Part shown: positions 1-10,483 of the stretch, piece after piece
Position numbering within the stretch: the stretch's first letter is position 1
Layout: each line of letters starts with the position of its first letter
Origin: Teratosphaeria epicoccoides
Taxonomy: Eukaryota > Ascomycota > Dothideomycetes > Mycosphaerellales > Teratosphaeriaceae
NCBI GenBank assembly: GCA_021401465.1
Contig: JADDMT010000222.1
Location: forward strand, 1 to 32,708
Reading direction: 5' to 3'
Length of the DNA stretch: 32,708 nt
Notes under the pieces: generated by a model
Databases searched by the model: none
Told to the model about the DNA's origin: nothing
What the model saw: the letters and a program-made list of their open reading frames with translations, nothing else
Translations under genes and position numbers: made by a program

Positions 1-1265
1 CCGCGCCTAGTCGCGACGACTACCTCATCCTTAGCATTAGAAGGCGAAGAGACTCGAGCGCGCTTGCGGCTGTCGCGCTCGGCCCTCGAGATCATCTTGC
101 GCTTCTTGACATGAGTGTCGACTACATCATCGGACTTAGTGTCTCCCTTAGGCGCAACTAGTGCGGTGACACTATAGCGCGAAGGGATCACGTTAGGACC
201 GAAGGTATCCTGAGCGTCGTCATCCTCCTCATCCTCAAAGATCTAGCCTAGAGGCTTGTGCCTTAGCGTCTTGACGGACGTAGTGCGGGTCGCAAGCAGG
301 GAAGGCTCGGCTTCCTCGTCGCTAACCTCAATTTCGGCCCTGGCCCTTTTCTTCTTCTTAGACAGTAGTGTCGAGGCAGCGTAGGCAGCGGCGCTACAAT
401 GTGTTAGCTATACGCATGTGACAGGATTCGAGTAAGTAACTTACGGCTTAGTCCTTAGGACCGGCTTAGAGGCAGGCTGCCTCTCGGTATGGCGCTAGGG
501 CGTGGCCTTAGCGGCGGGAGCGGCGAATTGCTTGATAACCTTCTTGCGGATCATCCGCGTTTCGAAGTCATTGTCAATAGAGGCAAGGGCCCCGAGTTGC
601 TGACGCTGACAGCTAGTCGGATATTTCTCGACGCTAACGTTAGCCTAGCGGAAAAGTCAGCATTTCATACTTAGAGGGTACCCGCACTATATGCGTACTA
701 TGGCGAAGGTCTCGACCCTAACGGTTAGTACCTTCAAGATCTTCTAGACTAAGTCTGCGATTAGACCTAGACAAATGTTTTCGCCTGTTAGCAGAGAGTC
801 GAAGCGAACGCTGCTATGAGAACGGTTAGCAGTCGCGGTGAAGCACGAGAGGGCGCCGAGCAGGTAGGCGAGTGCCTCGTAGTACTTAGCCTGTAGCCTG
901 TTTATAGTCAGAGTACCTTTGGCAATCCCCTTGTCGCGCGCACTCTAGAAGTCATCGATGTTACGGCAGAGCTAGTTGTACTCGCCGTATACCTCTTCAG
1001 GGAGGTCTTGGCATTTTTGATGCTTACTATTACAGTTGACATAATTGCAGTAGACACTGCCCTCATTAAACCTGCTAATGTAGATCTCGGCTACGCTTCG
1101 GTTAGTACAAGTCACGCATACCTCGCGGGTAGGGGACGCCTTACTAACACGCGGAGGAGAGATGTATGCAGCTTAGCTACTAAGGTTGTCGAGGTATCGT
1201 TAACACAAGCGACAATCGCGGGCAGAGCGAGTAGCGTCGAACTTAGTCTGTAGCACATAAGCCAT
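1..1265 (-). pseudogene. Cys-rich accessory ORF, broken by RIP-type stops (antisense to element E)
   Basis: Reading the minus strand from an ATG at 1265 gives a continuous frame interrupted only by TAA/TAG codons explicable as mutated CAA/CAG/TGG. It shows an early CRLC pair, then CVTC near 1115-1105 on the minus strand, then further cysteines (CNYVNC, KCQDL). A Leu/Arg/Ala-rich helical stretch follows. Further left (about 60-360) the minus strand encodes a lysine/arginine- and acid-rich segment, possibly a second exon after an intron near 400-445. The CxxC clusters suggest zinc binding, but no family could be named with confidence. The layout resembles the antisense Cys-rich frames of elements A and D, although the sequence is different. 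It may be a captured host gene or an element-encoded protein. Confidence 0.4.
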
Positions 1266-2063
1266 TATAGCTAAGACGGGTTAATTGATCTTAATTGATT
1301 GATTAAAGAAGAAGGAGCTCTAGTACGGACCCGCAGACATGGCGAGGCGCAAGCTAAGCGAAGTAGGAGCGGAGGTCGATGATAGTGTCTTAGAACAGGA
1401 AAGTTTAGGGAGCGACGAGGTTTTTATACCCTCTAACAGCCCCCCTGTTGCCTACCGCAACTGTTAAGCTAGTGACTCAAACTACATGCGCAGAGTACCT
1501 GCCTTTAGTTGACTTACAAGGGGACCGAATGATGCAATAACGGATAACGCGGCTGTCACGCATGTGCGCCGACCGCACTCGTGCTAGCCTACTAGCATGG
1601 AAATGTGGCGAGGCCCGCGCTAGGAGCGCGCTCCTGCTGTTTCGAGCGGCGCGCGCAGAGCGTCCGCGCACTTTCCTACTACCCCGAGGTTCTGCGACAC
1701 GTTCTTCACAGTCACGACTAAATAGGGACAGCCAAGCTACTTGGCGAGGCTGGCGCGCATGCTCGCCCTATAATTTCAAGGATTGACCGAAGTACGTACT
1801 CGTGGTTTCCTGATATCTCGATCTGCATATGAAGCGAAGGTGTTACGAAGCCGCCTAACATGTGACGGATTAAAACCCGCCCAAGTTAGTAGCCTCCGCC
1901 CTGTACTTACTACGAAGGTGTTAAGGTGTGCGCATGACACATGTTGCGCAGGCTATCTACCTATTTACCCTTGCGTAGTATGAGCGTGCTATATCCCGTA
2001 CCCTATATGTTCCGCGTGCGTCACTTAGTAAGGCTAGGGACATCCTCATAGGAGGAGGGGCAG
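1..2063 (+). mobile_element. 3' internal part of a plus-oriented LTR retroelement (element E), degenerate
   Basis: This stretch lies left of a candidate polypurine tract (about 2050-2063, purine-rich, ending GGGGCAG) and candidate 3' LTR (2064-2423). It carries no recognisable gag-pol. Its left part encodes, on the minus strand, a Cys-rich frame broken by TAG/TAA codons. The part from about 1340 to 2050 is fairly GC-rich and shows only short frames. One is a 42-codon plus frame from the ATG at 1339; there is also a perfect 12-nt palindrome (GGAGCGCGCTCC) at 1623-1634. Assignment to an LTR element is inferred from the PPT/LTR-like end and from the same layout in elements A, B and D. The element could also be something else, because no reverse transcriptase is visible here. 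Confidence 0.45.
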
Positions 2064-2423
2064 TGATACGGTTGATACTAGGGGACCATTTGAACCGCAT
2101 GGGTTCTAATGGCCGCCCTTGGCATGCAGTGACCCTGCCACATATAGCAAGGGGGTCCTTCGTACATACGTTAGCTCGTATGTCGTCCGAGTAGGATCAG
2201 TTGTCGACGTAGGACGCCCCTACGTCGCTGACCCTACGGTACCCCTACGGGGTTAGGCTCGGACATGCTTTCCCTAATTGAGGAGCGTCGGGGGTTATAA
2301 GCACCCTTAGCGCCACCTCTGCGATAAGCAGAAAGCAGCGCTGTCTTGTACCTACTAAAAGGTCGGATTACTCTGTCACACTGCGAGATATTTTCATATC
2401 ATATAGCACATACATCTATATCA
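2064..2423 (+). repeat. Candidate 3' LTR of element E (about 360 bp)
   Basis: It begins TGATACGG directly after a purine-rich tract and ends TATATCA, giving TG...CA ends. The right end falls exactly where homology of the downstream DNA to element D's chromodomain starts. It contains two strong hairpins: a 7-bp stem at 2164-2170/2177-2183 and a perfect 9-bp stem at 2205-2213/2219-2227. No second copy is in the window, so LTR status is inferred from its ends and position only. Confidence 0.4.
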
Positions 2424-3260
2424 TAAGCAGACAGCGAGAGTACTTAGTAAAATGGGAAGGATACAGTAGTACCGAGAGTACCTAGGAACCCCTAGAATAC
2501 CTACGAAACTGTTAGCAAAAGATACGGAGTTTTAAGCGGAAAACAAACCTAAGAAGAACCTTATAAACTACGACTAGGCCCTTACGAGACGCTATCGACA
2601 GGCTCGGCTACTACACTATCCAGGAAACCCTAATACGATGCGTTAGTAAAACTGTCTATTACGCTCTATGTCATAGGACTAAGCGTAAGACCCGCTAAAG
2701 GATCTAGGTTAAGGAGGAGTCTAGTCTGCTAAAGAACCTGCTCTTTAGCCTCGTCCTCCCTAATCTTACGCTCCTTAAGAGCACAACTATCCTTAACCTC
2801 ATAGTCGACTACATCTAACTGTTTCTGAAGACGCATCTCTTTTACATGCGCCTCTATTATCTTCTACGAAGCCTCTATAATAGTAGCCTTTGCATAATCA
2901 AGATTAGCAATTAGTCTTTTCTGCTAATTACCTAACCTTTTCTATTTAACCTCTGTTACCTTTATGTCGTAACTTCGACAGTTGCTAAAGTAACAGTATA
3001 AACATTTTCCTAAGGAAATGTGTACTTAACAAACAAGCTTTAGCTCTTAACACTAAGTATAAGACTTCATGCTTTCCTTGCCCTAGTAATAGATTTAATT
3101 TACCTAGTGTTTACGTTTCTGCGTTAAAGGGGCGTCTATGTCAAGAATGACACAAGGTAGTAATGTAGAAAGGAAAGACATTACTACGTAAAAGGAATAG
3201 CAAGAGAAACCCTATACTAATAAGGTAGCTTAGGGATAAGCTAGGCTAAAGGGAGGATAG
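2424..3260 (+). mobile_element. 3' internal part of chromovirus element A (Ty3/gypsy), truncated
   Basis: From about 2425 the plus strand matches, with RIP-like substitutions, the reverse complement of element D (31400 down to 30580). It opens inside a chromodomain (EYLVKWEGY-like peptide on the plus strand), runs through an antisense Cys-rich frame and ends at a purine tract (about 3249-3260, AAAGGGAGGATAG-like) just before LTR A. The rest of element A, including integrase and reverse transcriptase, is missing here because element E apparently inserted into the chromodomain. The orientation is plus, opposite to element D. Confidence 0.7.
2540..3181 (-). pseudogene. Antisense Cys-rich/coiled-coil ORF of element A, broken
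   Basis: On the minus strand an ATG at 3181 opens a frame homologous along its whole length to the frame at 30656-31291 in element D. It has the same start region (LPCVILD), the same Lys/Arg patch, a Cys-rich segment and a charged coiled-coil tail containing EAHVKEMRL. Many CAG/CAA/CGA/TGG-type positions have become TAG/TAA, and several cysteines (TGC/TGT) have become tyrosine (TAC/TAT), as expected of RIP. The ATG lies about 70 nt inside the polypurine tract, as in D. The left end is approximate because the C-terminus is eroded. Confidence 0.6.
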
Positions 3261-3604
3261 TGTTATGAGTGTCATAGAATTAGGGCATTATAGCCTAAGT
3301 TATAACACATGCATAGAGAGAGGATCTGTTACGTAAGGACAGACACCTAGATCTGTAGGGTTAGTCTACAGATCTACAGACCTAGGTCTAACAGGTCTAG
3401 TAACAGATCTAACAGAGCTGCTATACCTCTCTAGTATATAGGAATAGCTTTAGTCTAGGCAGTTAGGAGCTTTATGCTTAATTCCTACCTTCTACCTAAA
3501 GGGATAGTTAGTTACAAGGTTAATTGCCATTGTCAATATTCTTTACTACTCTTTAAGTCTAATACCTAATCCCCTTCCTACTATTAGCATCTACCCTTAT
3601 AATA
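3261..3604 (+). repeat. 3' LTR of element A (344 bp)
   Basis: It starts TGTTATGAGTGTCA after a purine tract and ends TTATAATA, which corresponds to TTATGACA in LTR C with both CpA/TpG sites mutated. It is the same family as LTR C (26315-26785) and LTR D (30090-30579, inverted) but about 130-150 bp shorter, carrying only one copy of a palindromic module that is duplicated in the other two. The module includes a perfect 10-bp stem with a 7-nt loop at 3349-3375 (AGATCTGTAG / CTACAGATCT). Confidence 0.75.
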
Positions 3605-4039
3605 GTTATAGATTATGTTCTAGTAATAATCTACACCTATTAGGGATTTTATCCTAGAGCGTACTCTAAGCAAACTCCTAATATAGAGCAGGTAGTCCCT
3701 AAACGATTTGGCCCTTCTGTCCTACGTTAGTAGCCTCTACTCTTAGGGTCCTGTTAATTCTATGCTAGAGTTTACGTATGTTACTATAGCTAGCGTATCT
3801 GCGAGAGCTTTTAGTAGCTCCTCTAACAGGGCACCTAGGCTCTGTCGCTACTAGGACTCTGATTCATTTAGGGTAGCTCGCATAGTAGTTAGCTTAGCTA
3901 TAATCTGCTATTATTAGGTATATATTCCTTTAATAACTTAACGCATTTCTGCTAATACTTCCTTGTTTATAGACCCTTTAGACACTAGGGTTAATTAGCT
4001 AGGGGATAGCCTTTCTATGCTAAAATTAATTGTACTTAA
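3605..4039 (-). mobile_element. Gag 5' fragment of a B-family Ty3/gypsy element (B'), truncated
   Basis: These 435 bp are collinear, without length change by my alignment, with 24306-24740 of element B, which encodes the N-terminal part of Gag on the minus strand. Differences are mainly TA versus CA/TG and the frame is full of stops, so this copy is dead. At its left it is cut exactly at the end of LTR A, implying that element A inserted into this older B-family copy. The rest of B' would lie further left, beyond element A. Confidence 0.7.
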
Positions 4040-4204
4040 TGTTATAGGTAAATAGCATGTATATAGGAGTTTATGTAGTATTTAACAAGTATAATAGGGA
4101 GAGAGAGACTATCTGCTAGCTATCTAATCCTTTATAGCTAGCCTTTTTAGGGGTCGCGCATAGGCCTTAGCCTATGTCAAGGACTTAGGGCCTTGCCCTT
4201 TACA
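4040..4204 (-). repeat. 5' LTR of B-family element B' (165 bp)
   Basis: On the plus strand it begins TGTTATAGG and ends CCCTTTACA. It is homologous to the 177-bp LTRs at 18129-18305 and 24741-24917, with about 12 bp fewer and many transition-type differences. Since the B family is in minus orientation, this is the 5' LTR. Confidence 0.75.
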
Positions 4205-4528
4205 CCCTTATAGCTAGGGAGTTCCTCCTATAATTATGTATTAGTCTAGCTACAAGTGTAGGGTAGTTACTAACTTAGTATATGTAAGGGGACTATACTA
4301 ATATTTAAAACCTCATCACATTTGCAGAAACATAATCCAAGCAGAGACTGTTATGCAGTATAAAATATCTATTGTCGTGCATTTCAATGTTAGAGTCATG
4401 GATAAAAGTCGTGTCAGCCAGGAATTTTAGACTTGACTCCTCTCAACACTTGTCGCACACTTGAAGAACGACGCCAACATTGCGAGCGTCCCCTTTCTCG
4501 TCAATTTGCACACAGCTCGTCAATCGTA
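4205..4528. other. Boundary between repeat block and gene island; TAN1 upstream region
   Basis: The first 100 or so bases are AT-rich repeat-like DNA with TAG/CTAG-rich composition and no recognisable gene. From about 4320 the composition becomes that of ordinary intergenic DNA and leads into the 5' region of TAN1. No clear TATA box was recognised. Confidence 0.5.
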
Positions 4529-5901
4529 ATGGGCGCCGGCAACAAGAGGAAGGCGGAGTCAGATGTGACGGATGAACCCGGCAAGCGTGTCAAGGTACCA
4601 ATAATTGCATCAATCTGCCGCCCCGTTGGCAGGAGACATCGGGTTTTTCGGTATACAACATATCTACTAACCACATCCATAGATCAAAAAGCTATGGCGT
4701 GTCCCAAAGAGGAATGATTGCGGTGCTGTTCAAGCAAAAGCGATCAAGCCCGGTGAAAGCGGTATCTGGGCCACATGCGTCAGAGGTAAAGAGGGCAAAT
4801 GTGTCGGAGAGCTTCGCGATCTTTTCACCGAATATGCCGAGCTGCTCTACGGCGATGTCTTAGGCAAAGTCTCCGCAGGCTCTCAGGAGCTCGCCGACGA
4901 GGGCGCTGGGGATATCGAGGAGCATATTCAAGCTGAAGTCGCCAGAATTCGCCGACCTGGCAGAGTCCAGTTGTTCACCAACGTTAGAATTGAGGTCCAG
5001 TGTGGTGAGATCCCCGACATGATGTGGTCTGTCAGCATTATGGTATGCTGAATGGGGCATAGTCGTCTTTTTCAAGACTGAAGCTCCGATCGAGCCAGTA
5101 TCGTTCGTGAAAAGGATATGCGAAGATGCATCGAAGCATACTGCATTGAAGCGCACGCGTTTTGTACAAAGGCTCTCACCCACCACCATGACAGGGCATG
5201 CTACGCCTGAAGGCCTCGAAAAGATAGCGCTGGAAGGTCCAGTGATTTCTTGCCTGGAGAGAGTATTGAGTTCCACTGACGCTGGCCATAGTCTTGGCAC
5301 CACACTTCAAGCAGGTGCCATTCGTTGAGAAGAAGGTGCGCACTCTCATGTGACTGTCGCATTGGAAGAGCATTGGACTATCTGGCTTGGCAAGCATAGA
5401 CTGACGCAAGGCAGTTCGCTATTCGACCGAACATCCGCAACCATAACATCATAAGGAGGATGCCTCTGATTGAGCACATGGCAGCGCTTGTTGGTAAATT
5501 CGGACCGCACAAAGTATCGCTGAGCGAATACGACTCGCTCATCATGTAAGTCGGCCATTGCCATTCAGAGTCCGCTTGGTTCAAGACTGACCTATGCTCT
5601 GTCACAGTGTCGAGATCTATCAGGTAAGTCTGACTCATCAAATAACCCGAGCGGGTCACAAGGCAGACAGAGATACTGACCTAAGGCTCTCCAGAACATC
5701 TGCGGGGTGAGCGTCTTGGACAACGAGTCAGGATCTAGCTTCGAACAGCTGAAGCGATTCAACCTCGCGGAGATATTCGACCCAAGTCCGAAGAATGGAC
5801 TTACAGTGCAGGACGAGGCCGAAGCAGCGTGGCCCACGGCTACGATAGCGACGGCATCATCGCATGTGCCACAATCGAAGTCTCCAATGGATCTATCCTA
5901 G
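4529..5901 (+). CDS. TAN1: TAN1: tRNA ac4C12 acetylation cofactor, THUMP domain protein
   Basis: Tan1 binds tRNA through its THUMP domain and, with the Kre33/NAT10 acetyltransferase, is needed for N4-acetylcytidine at position 12 of Leu and Ser tRNAs (family knowledge). My splice model is 4529-4594, 4683-5004, 5063-5236, 5292-5335, 5415-5545, 5608-5623 and 5695-5901. It gives 960 nt and a 319-residue protein, close to the usual fungal size. All introns are GT-AG and 55-88 nt; intron 1 has a perfect TACTAAC branch site at 4665-4671. Exon 6 has only 16 nt and encodes the VEIYQ of a conserved motif. Recognisable blocks are a basic N-terminus (GNKRKAES), GIWATCVRGKE (about residue 50), VVFFKTEAPIEPVSFV (about 130-145), FAIRPNIRNHN (203-213), NICGVSVLD (252-260) and LKRFNLAEIF near the C-terminus. 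Intron 3 has a weak donor (GTCCAG) and is the least certain junction. No break is needed. Confidence 0.88.
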
Positions 5902-6942
5902 CGTCAAAATCGATGACTACCGTTCGGCGGTATGACAGAGCATCGATCAGATGGTTGACCTTCGCTTAGCCAAACTCAATCTTGGCGATCTGACGCCTTA
6001 AACCGCTCTGTTGGGACCCTGCCTGCATGCGCCTCTAGCCCTGGATGTCCGACATCTTGAGCCACAGCTCGCTTATACGGAAGTTGAAACTCATGTCTAC
6101 ATATCACATTCCGAAGATGTGACGTGCGCATAGCCTGATGGTGCCTACGGGCGCAAACGGGAGTCGATGCTTCTGCCTGATTGATTGTTGCAAATCTCTG
6201 CCGGCCACATCTGGACGCGTGGCACTTGTTTTGAGAAGCCGTTGACATTATCTTTATTCCCACCCTCGAAAGCCATAGCCTACGGCTCTACGGAAATGCA
6301 AATCTGCAACAGCCAACAGCACCTCTGGTCGGGTCGCACTAGCAGCGGTCTTTGCGCCTTTGCATGGCGGCAAGATCTCGCGTGTAAGCGCAAGATGACG
6401 GCCAATCAATAATTGAAGTTGGTTCGCGTGCTAGTCTCGTGAGGTAAAGGCTACCACGGGAACGCTACAATGTTATTGGACTCCGACAGATCTCACGCTA
6501 GAGTCAAGCCTCGGCGAACCCTGCCCTCGGGCTCCTTCTGCTCGGGTCGCTCGTCTAAATGCGAGTTTAATCGATTCACTAGGTACAGGATAGAGATGGC
6601 ACTCCGGTGGTTGCATCATCAAAGATTTGGATTTAGCCGCTGCGGTCTCTCATAGTACGGTGACTAACGCTGCAAGGGTTTGCCGGGACATGCTTGCCAC
6701 CACAAGATGGTGCAGTCGAAAAGTCTGATTCGGTTATTGATATGCCCACTGACATCTTCCATCCTCGCGTTTAACGGTCCGCGAAGGCTTCGCGAAGACA
6801 ACCGCGCAGTGGACGGTCTTCCGGAGCGTCACCTCACTTCGCTGATTTGGATTGTTCAAAAGCCTTGCTGTTTCATAAACACGCGGGCATGTTCGGCTCG
6901 CTCGAGTCCTCATGATACAGCCTTGCCATTTTCATATCGAAT
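5902..6942. other. Intergenic region between TAN1 and the APH-like gene
   Basis: About 1 kb with only short overlapping frames on both strands, none with recognisable motifs or good splice continuity. It holds the TAN1 3' end and the promoter and 5' UTR of the gene at 6943. I see no RNA gene or repeat. Confidence 0.4.
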
Positions 6943-8130
6943 GTGTCAGATTTGACGCCAACGATGGCACTCACAACGCCTCGAACAGACATCAATTTAC
7001 GCAGAGAGCACCAGATGGGCTACAAATACAAGCAATCCGCCCCTGAGTATCGACCAAACACAAAAGACTTCGTTCCAGCCGCATACGCCCGCGCCAACAT
7101 GCTCAACAACCCATCTCACTCTCCGGACGTTTCTGCCATCGAGCGACTCGCCGGCCGTGCTTTGCAATCGAGAAGCGTAGACGTGGAGAAGCTTAGCGGC
7201 TGTCTCTACCGCACTTACCGCTTGACGACGTCCCAGGGTTTCTTCTACGTCTTGAGAGCTCAGCCTTCACATTGTAACAGGCTTCTAAGGCATGAAGAAA
7301 ATCGAATATCGACAGAGGCTGGAGCTTTACAGATCCTCAGCGGCCGTGCTGACCTATCAAACGCAAGAGTAATTGAATATGCGGATACGAAGACTCACAT
7401 TGGAAGCTGTTACTTGATCAGCGGTCCATACACAGGATCAATTCTCGCGGATGTCGAGCCCTCGTTATCTGCTCAAGCATTGTACAGCATCGACAAAAGC
7501 CTAGGTGTCTATGTACGAAGATTGTCTGCTATTCCAGGAACGAGCTTTGGGCCTATCTGTCAAACGCAATGCCAACCCGGACACTCGACATGGTCGAGAG
7601 CCTTTGCTGCATTGCTGGAAACAGTGCTCCGGGATGGCGAAGATGCCCTTATTAACTTACCCTACGACGGCATGCGAGACCTGGTCCGTCGCCACCGGAC
7701 ATCGCTGGACCGGATAACGCAACCCAGACTGTTCCTCATCGAGATATCAGCCGATGAAAATGTGGTGGTGGACACGAAGACTAACAGCGTCACGGGTATA
7801 TTGGATTACTCCACAGCACTTTGGGGCGATCCATACATGTCAGACTGCTTCTACCAGGCGAAAAAGTCATTTGCAGACGGCTTCGGTCGACTTCCAAATG
7901 GCGACGTCGATGAATGCGTCCGCCAGTATTTGTAAGAACAATCCCGGCTCGCACCCTCTTCTCGAATTGCAGTGCTGATTCGTTCCCCCAGATACGTGAT
8001 GTACCATTCCCTTTTGCAAGTCGTCATCCAATGCTACCGTCCTTCCACTGGAGACAAAGAGGTGGAAATGAAGGCAAGGCGAGATTTGACGACCTCCATC
8101 CGGCATCTGACTTCAGTCTCGTCTCGGTGA
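6943..8130 (+). CDS. Aminoglycoside phosphotransferase/choline-kinase-fold (APH) protein, possible pseudokinase
   Basis: Exon 1 is 6943-7931 and exon 2 is 7992-8130, with a 60-nt GT-AG intron (GTAAGA donor, CCCCAG acceptor). The product has 375 residues. Without splicing the frame ends at once, whereas splicing adds a well-formed C-terminal helix region (YVMYHSLLQVVIQCYRP). The fold is suggested by an N-lobe segment FYVLRAQPS...LLRHEENRISTEA and a C-lobe segment NVVVD...GILDYSTALWGDP (about 273-296), which resembles the family's catalytic and metal-binding loops. The usual catalytic HxD before NVVVD is absent: the aligned residues are IEI (266-268 region). The N-lobe lysine position reads Arg (VLRAQ). 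The Asp of GILDY (about 288) remains. Its substrate is unknown and it may be non-catalytic. The in-frame ATGs at 6964 and 7015 are alternative starts. Confidence 0.75.
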
Positions 8131-10483
8131 TGTAGTGGTGCCACCATGAGCATGATGCAAAGCAGTGCCAGGCGAGTGAACAGGTCGCTTCGGCAATTCA
8201 TCATGCCGTGGAAGGATCTCCGGTGGTATCGGTGCAGCACGCCATCACAAGTTGTCAGCCAATCACCGATCCGCATTTTGAAGCCAATTCGCCTCACTTC
8301 GAGCCCCGACGTCCGTGGTGCCGACAGCCGGATGTTGCACAATAGCCTCGTGGGAATGCTGCCAAGAGATCTGGTGCCACACCGTCGGTGTCGGACCTCG
8401 TGCCGCCACGTGCAAGAGAAGAAGGAGAGACCAGATGTGTCTATGAGAAGAAGAAATCGTAACCTGAGCGTTGTTGCGTTTATAGCGCTGTTGAGTATCA
8501 TGAAATATGGAGCCATGAAGATACTTGTTTATTTGTTGCTTTCCAGTGAGGTTCGCGGTGCATCCAACGACGTTTTTGCAGCAAGACTACGCAGCACTTG
8601 CCTGGTTCCCAAACCATGTTGAAACAAGTGTGCAGGCCAACTGAGTAAAAGCGGAGCTTACAACAGCGTCCGTCTCCACGATCAAGGCGCCCGTGCGGTC
8701 ATCAAAGGAAGGTTTGGAGGCTCCAGCCTGGATTCAGCTACGTGATAGAGGGCACGCCACAAAGCCACGCCACAAAGCCACGCTGTATGAGGCACCCGTC
8801 GGCTTGCATGACAGGGCGGATACACACACAGGGTGCAAGCAGCCAGCCGGCACGTATACAACATGACCAGCGGAGGGACGCCTGGCGGACGGGACGATTG
8901 TGGCGGTTCGATCATTTCAAGATGTTTTCTATATTCTTAATTCTGCGAACTGGACGACCGTCGCCCTGTAAATGCCGGCCTTTGCTCCGTCGTACGGCCA
9001 AACTGCCCGACCGGACGCAATGCTGTCAATTCCGTGATAGTGACCAGGACTCTCTGTGTCTTCGATCTCGAATGAGCAAGGCAAGGGCGCTTATCGCCAA
9101 GCAGCAATAGAAGAGGACTGCCAGGTTAACTGCTTGAATCCCAAGCTCATTTTGCATTGGAAGTCCGAGGCAAATCGAGGATGCTGCGCTTGGGAACACA
9201 GCTGGTCACTAGACCCAATGCTATCCATCCCACCGATGGTAACTTGCCTCCCCGGCGAGATCCTAGCTAGAGATGTCTCCATCATCATCTCATCGGACGA
9301 GCGAAGCCAATGGCAGCGGCGCCTTGCTCAGGAGGAGAGCTCTCGTGTCAACAGAATCGGCCGACGGGGACCACGAACCTACCTCCTACGCCTGTACCGA
9401 GTCGCAGCAAGCCATGGAGGAAGTCGAGGCCATCTTAGCGGACTTCTCGGCTGTCAATGTGCTAAACGTTTGCCTTGTGAAAGATATACTGTACTTAGAA
9501 CAGGCCAAAGATGCGCCACCGGATGCGAGTGCAACGGAAGCACCTCGCATGTCCACTGTCTGTCCACTGTCAATTGCTCGCGAAGTCAGCCAACGAGACA
9601 ACACCTCGTGCCTCACGCAAGCGACAGTAGGTCTCAGATCTCTGCAGCCGTGAGTGATACGCAAAGGTTGTATGCCCTCGTGGATGCCATGCGCATTCAG
9701 TACTATCGTGCGATGCTTCTCGACGTGTTCTGAAGCTCAATTCACTCTTACGGCATATCGCGATGCTAATCATTTCACGGGCAGACATCGGTCTCCAACT
9801 TTTCGCTAAAAGCTCGAGTGTTGCCCATCTTTCCCTCTCCTCTCAATCTCGTTGCCGACCACAAGCAAGACCTTGCCAAAGAAGGAAGGAGGAGCGCCGG
9901 GCAGGGGTACCTAGACATATCGATGAACTCGGACTCACATGTCGAATGCGCTGGTGCGGCTGACTTTCCGGTCACCGATCGGCGTGGTCGGTTTCATCGT
10001 TTGATACGAGTCCTGGCCGATTCACTCGCAGACGACTTGCCGATTTGCTAAAGGTCCTCGGATATGACCTCGAACGAGGTTCCCATGCCTGCGATGATAT
10101 ATACTTCCCCAAGCAGACGGCCTTGGCGACCTTTCTTCCAGATTGCCATGCTACTCCTAAGCTCCGCCATTTGGGGCTTGACGTGCTCAACGACGGAAGT
10201 CAAATCTCTGACATTGTCGAAGAAGTGCGTTTGGATGACGGCTGAGCGTTAGGGTCACGTGTTTGACTTCGATTCTCTGACGGCTGCAGGAGCCGCGGAC
10301 ATGATCTCAAGGTCGTGGTCAAACTGTGTCTTCCACTGCGTATGGGCGGGGTGCTACAGTAAGCGCTAAGCACAAACAGCAAGGTAAATCATGGTCCAGA
10401 GGGTAGGTCCAGAGGGTAGGCGCAATACAAGCAGATGTTAAGAATCCCTGTGCTTGAGCAGGTTGAGAGCTCCTGCCGACCTC
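8131..10483. other. Long stretch without a convincing gene
   Basis: Several overlapping frames exist. The longest is 9056-9733 (+, 225 codons), with a competing frame at 9273-9653 (+, 126 codons) over the same bases; neither has a recognisable domain. The 126-residue frame is the more protein-like, with a predicted amphipathic stretch near residues 48-75, but no introns extend it convincingly. Other frames near 8146-8622 and 9763-10252 look like chance frames. The region may hold an eroded or lineage-specific gene. A 13-bp direct duplication (GTCCAGAGGGTAG) occurs near 10394-10420. Confidence 0.35.

Noticed and set aside
5902..6942. Possible extra 5' exon for the APH-like gene
   Set aside because: No upstream frame joins in phase through plausible splice sites, and the N-terminus starting at 6943 is already complete enough.
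8034..8622. Overlapping frames of 160 (-) and 158 (+) codons
   Set aside because: They are opposite strands of the same DNA, partly overlap the second exon of the APH-like gene, and show no domain.
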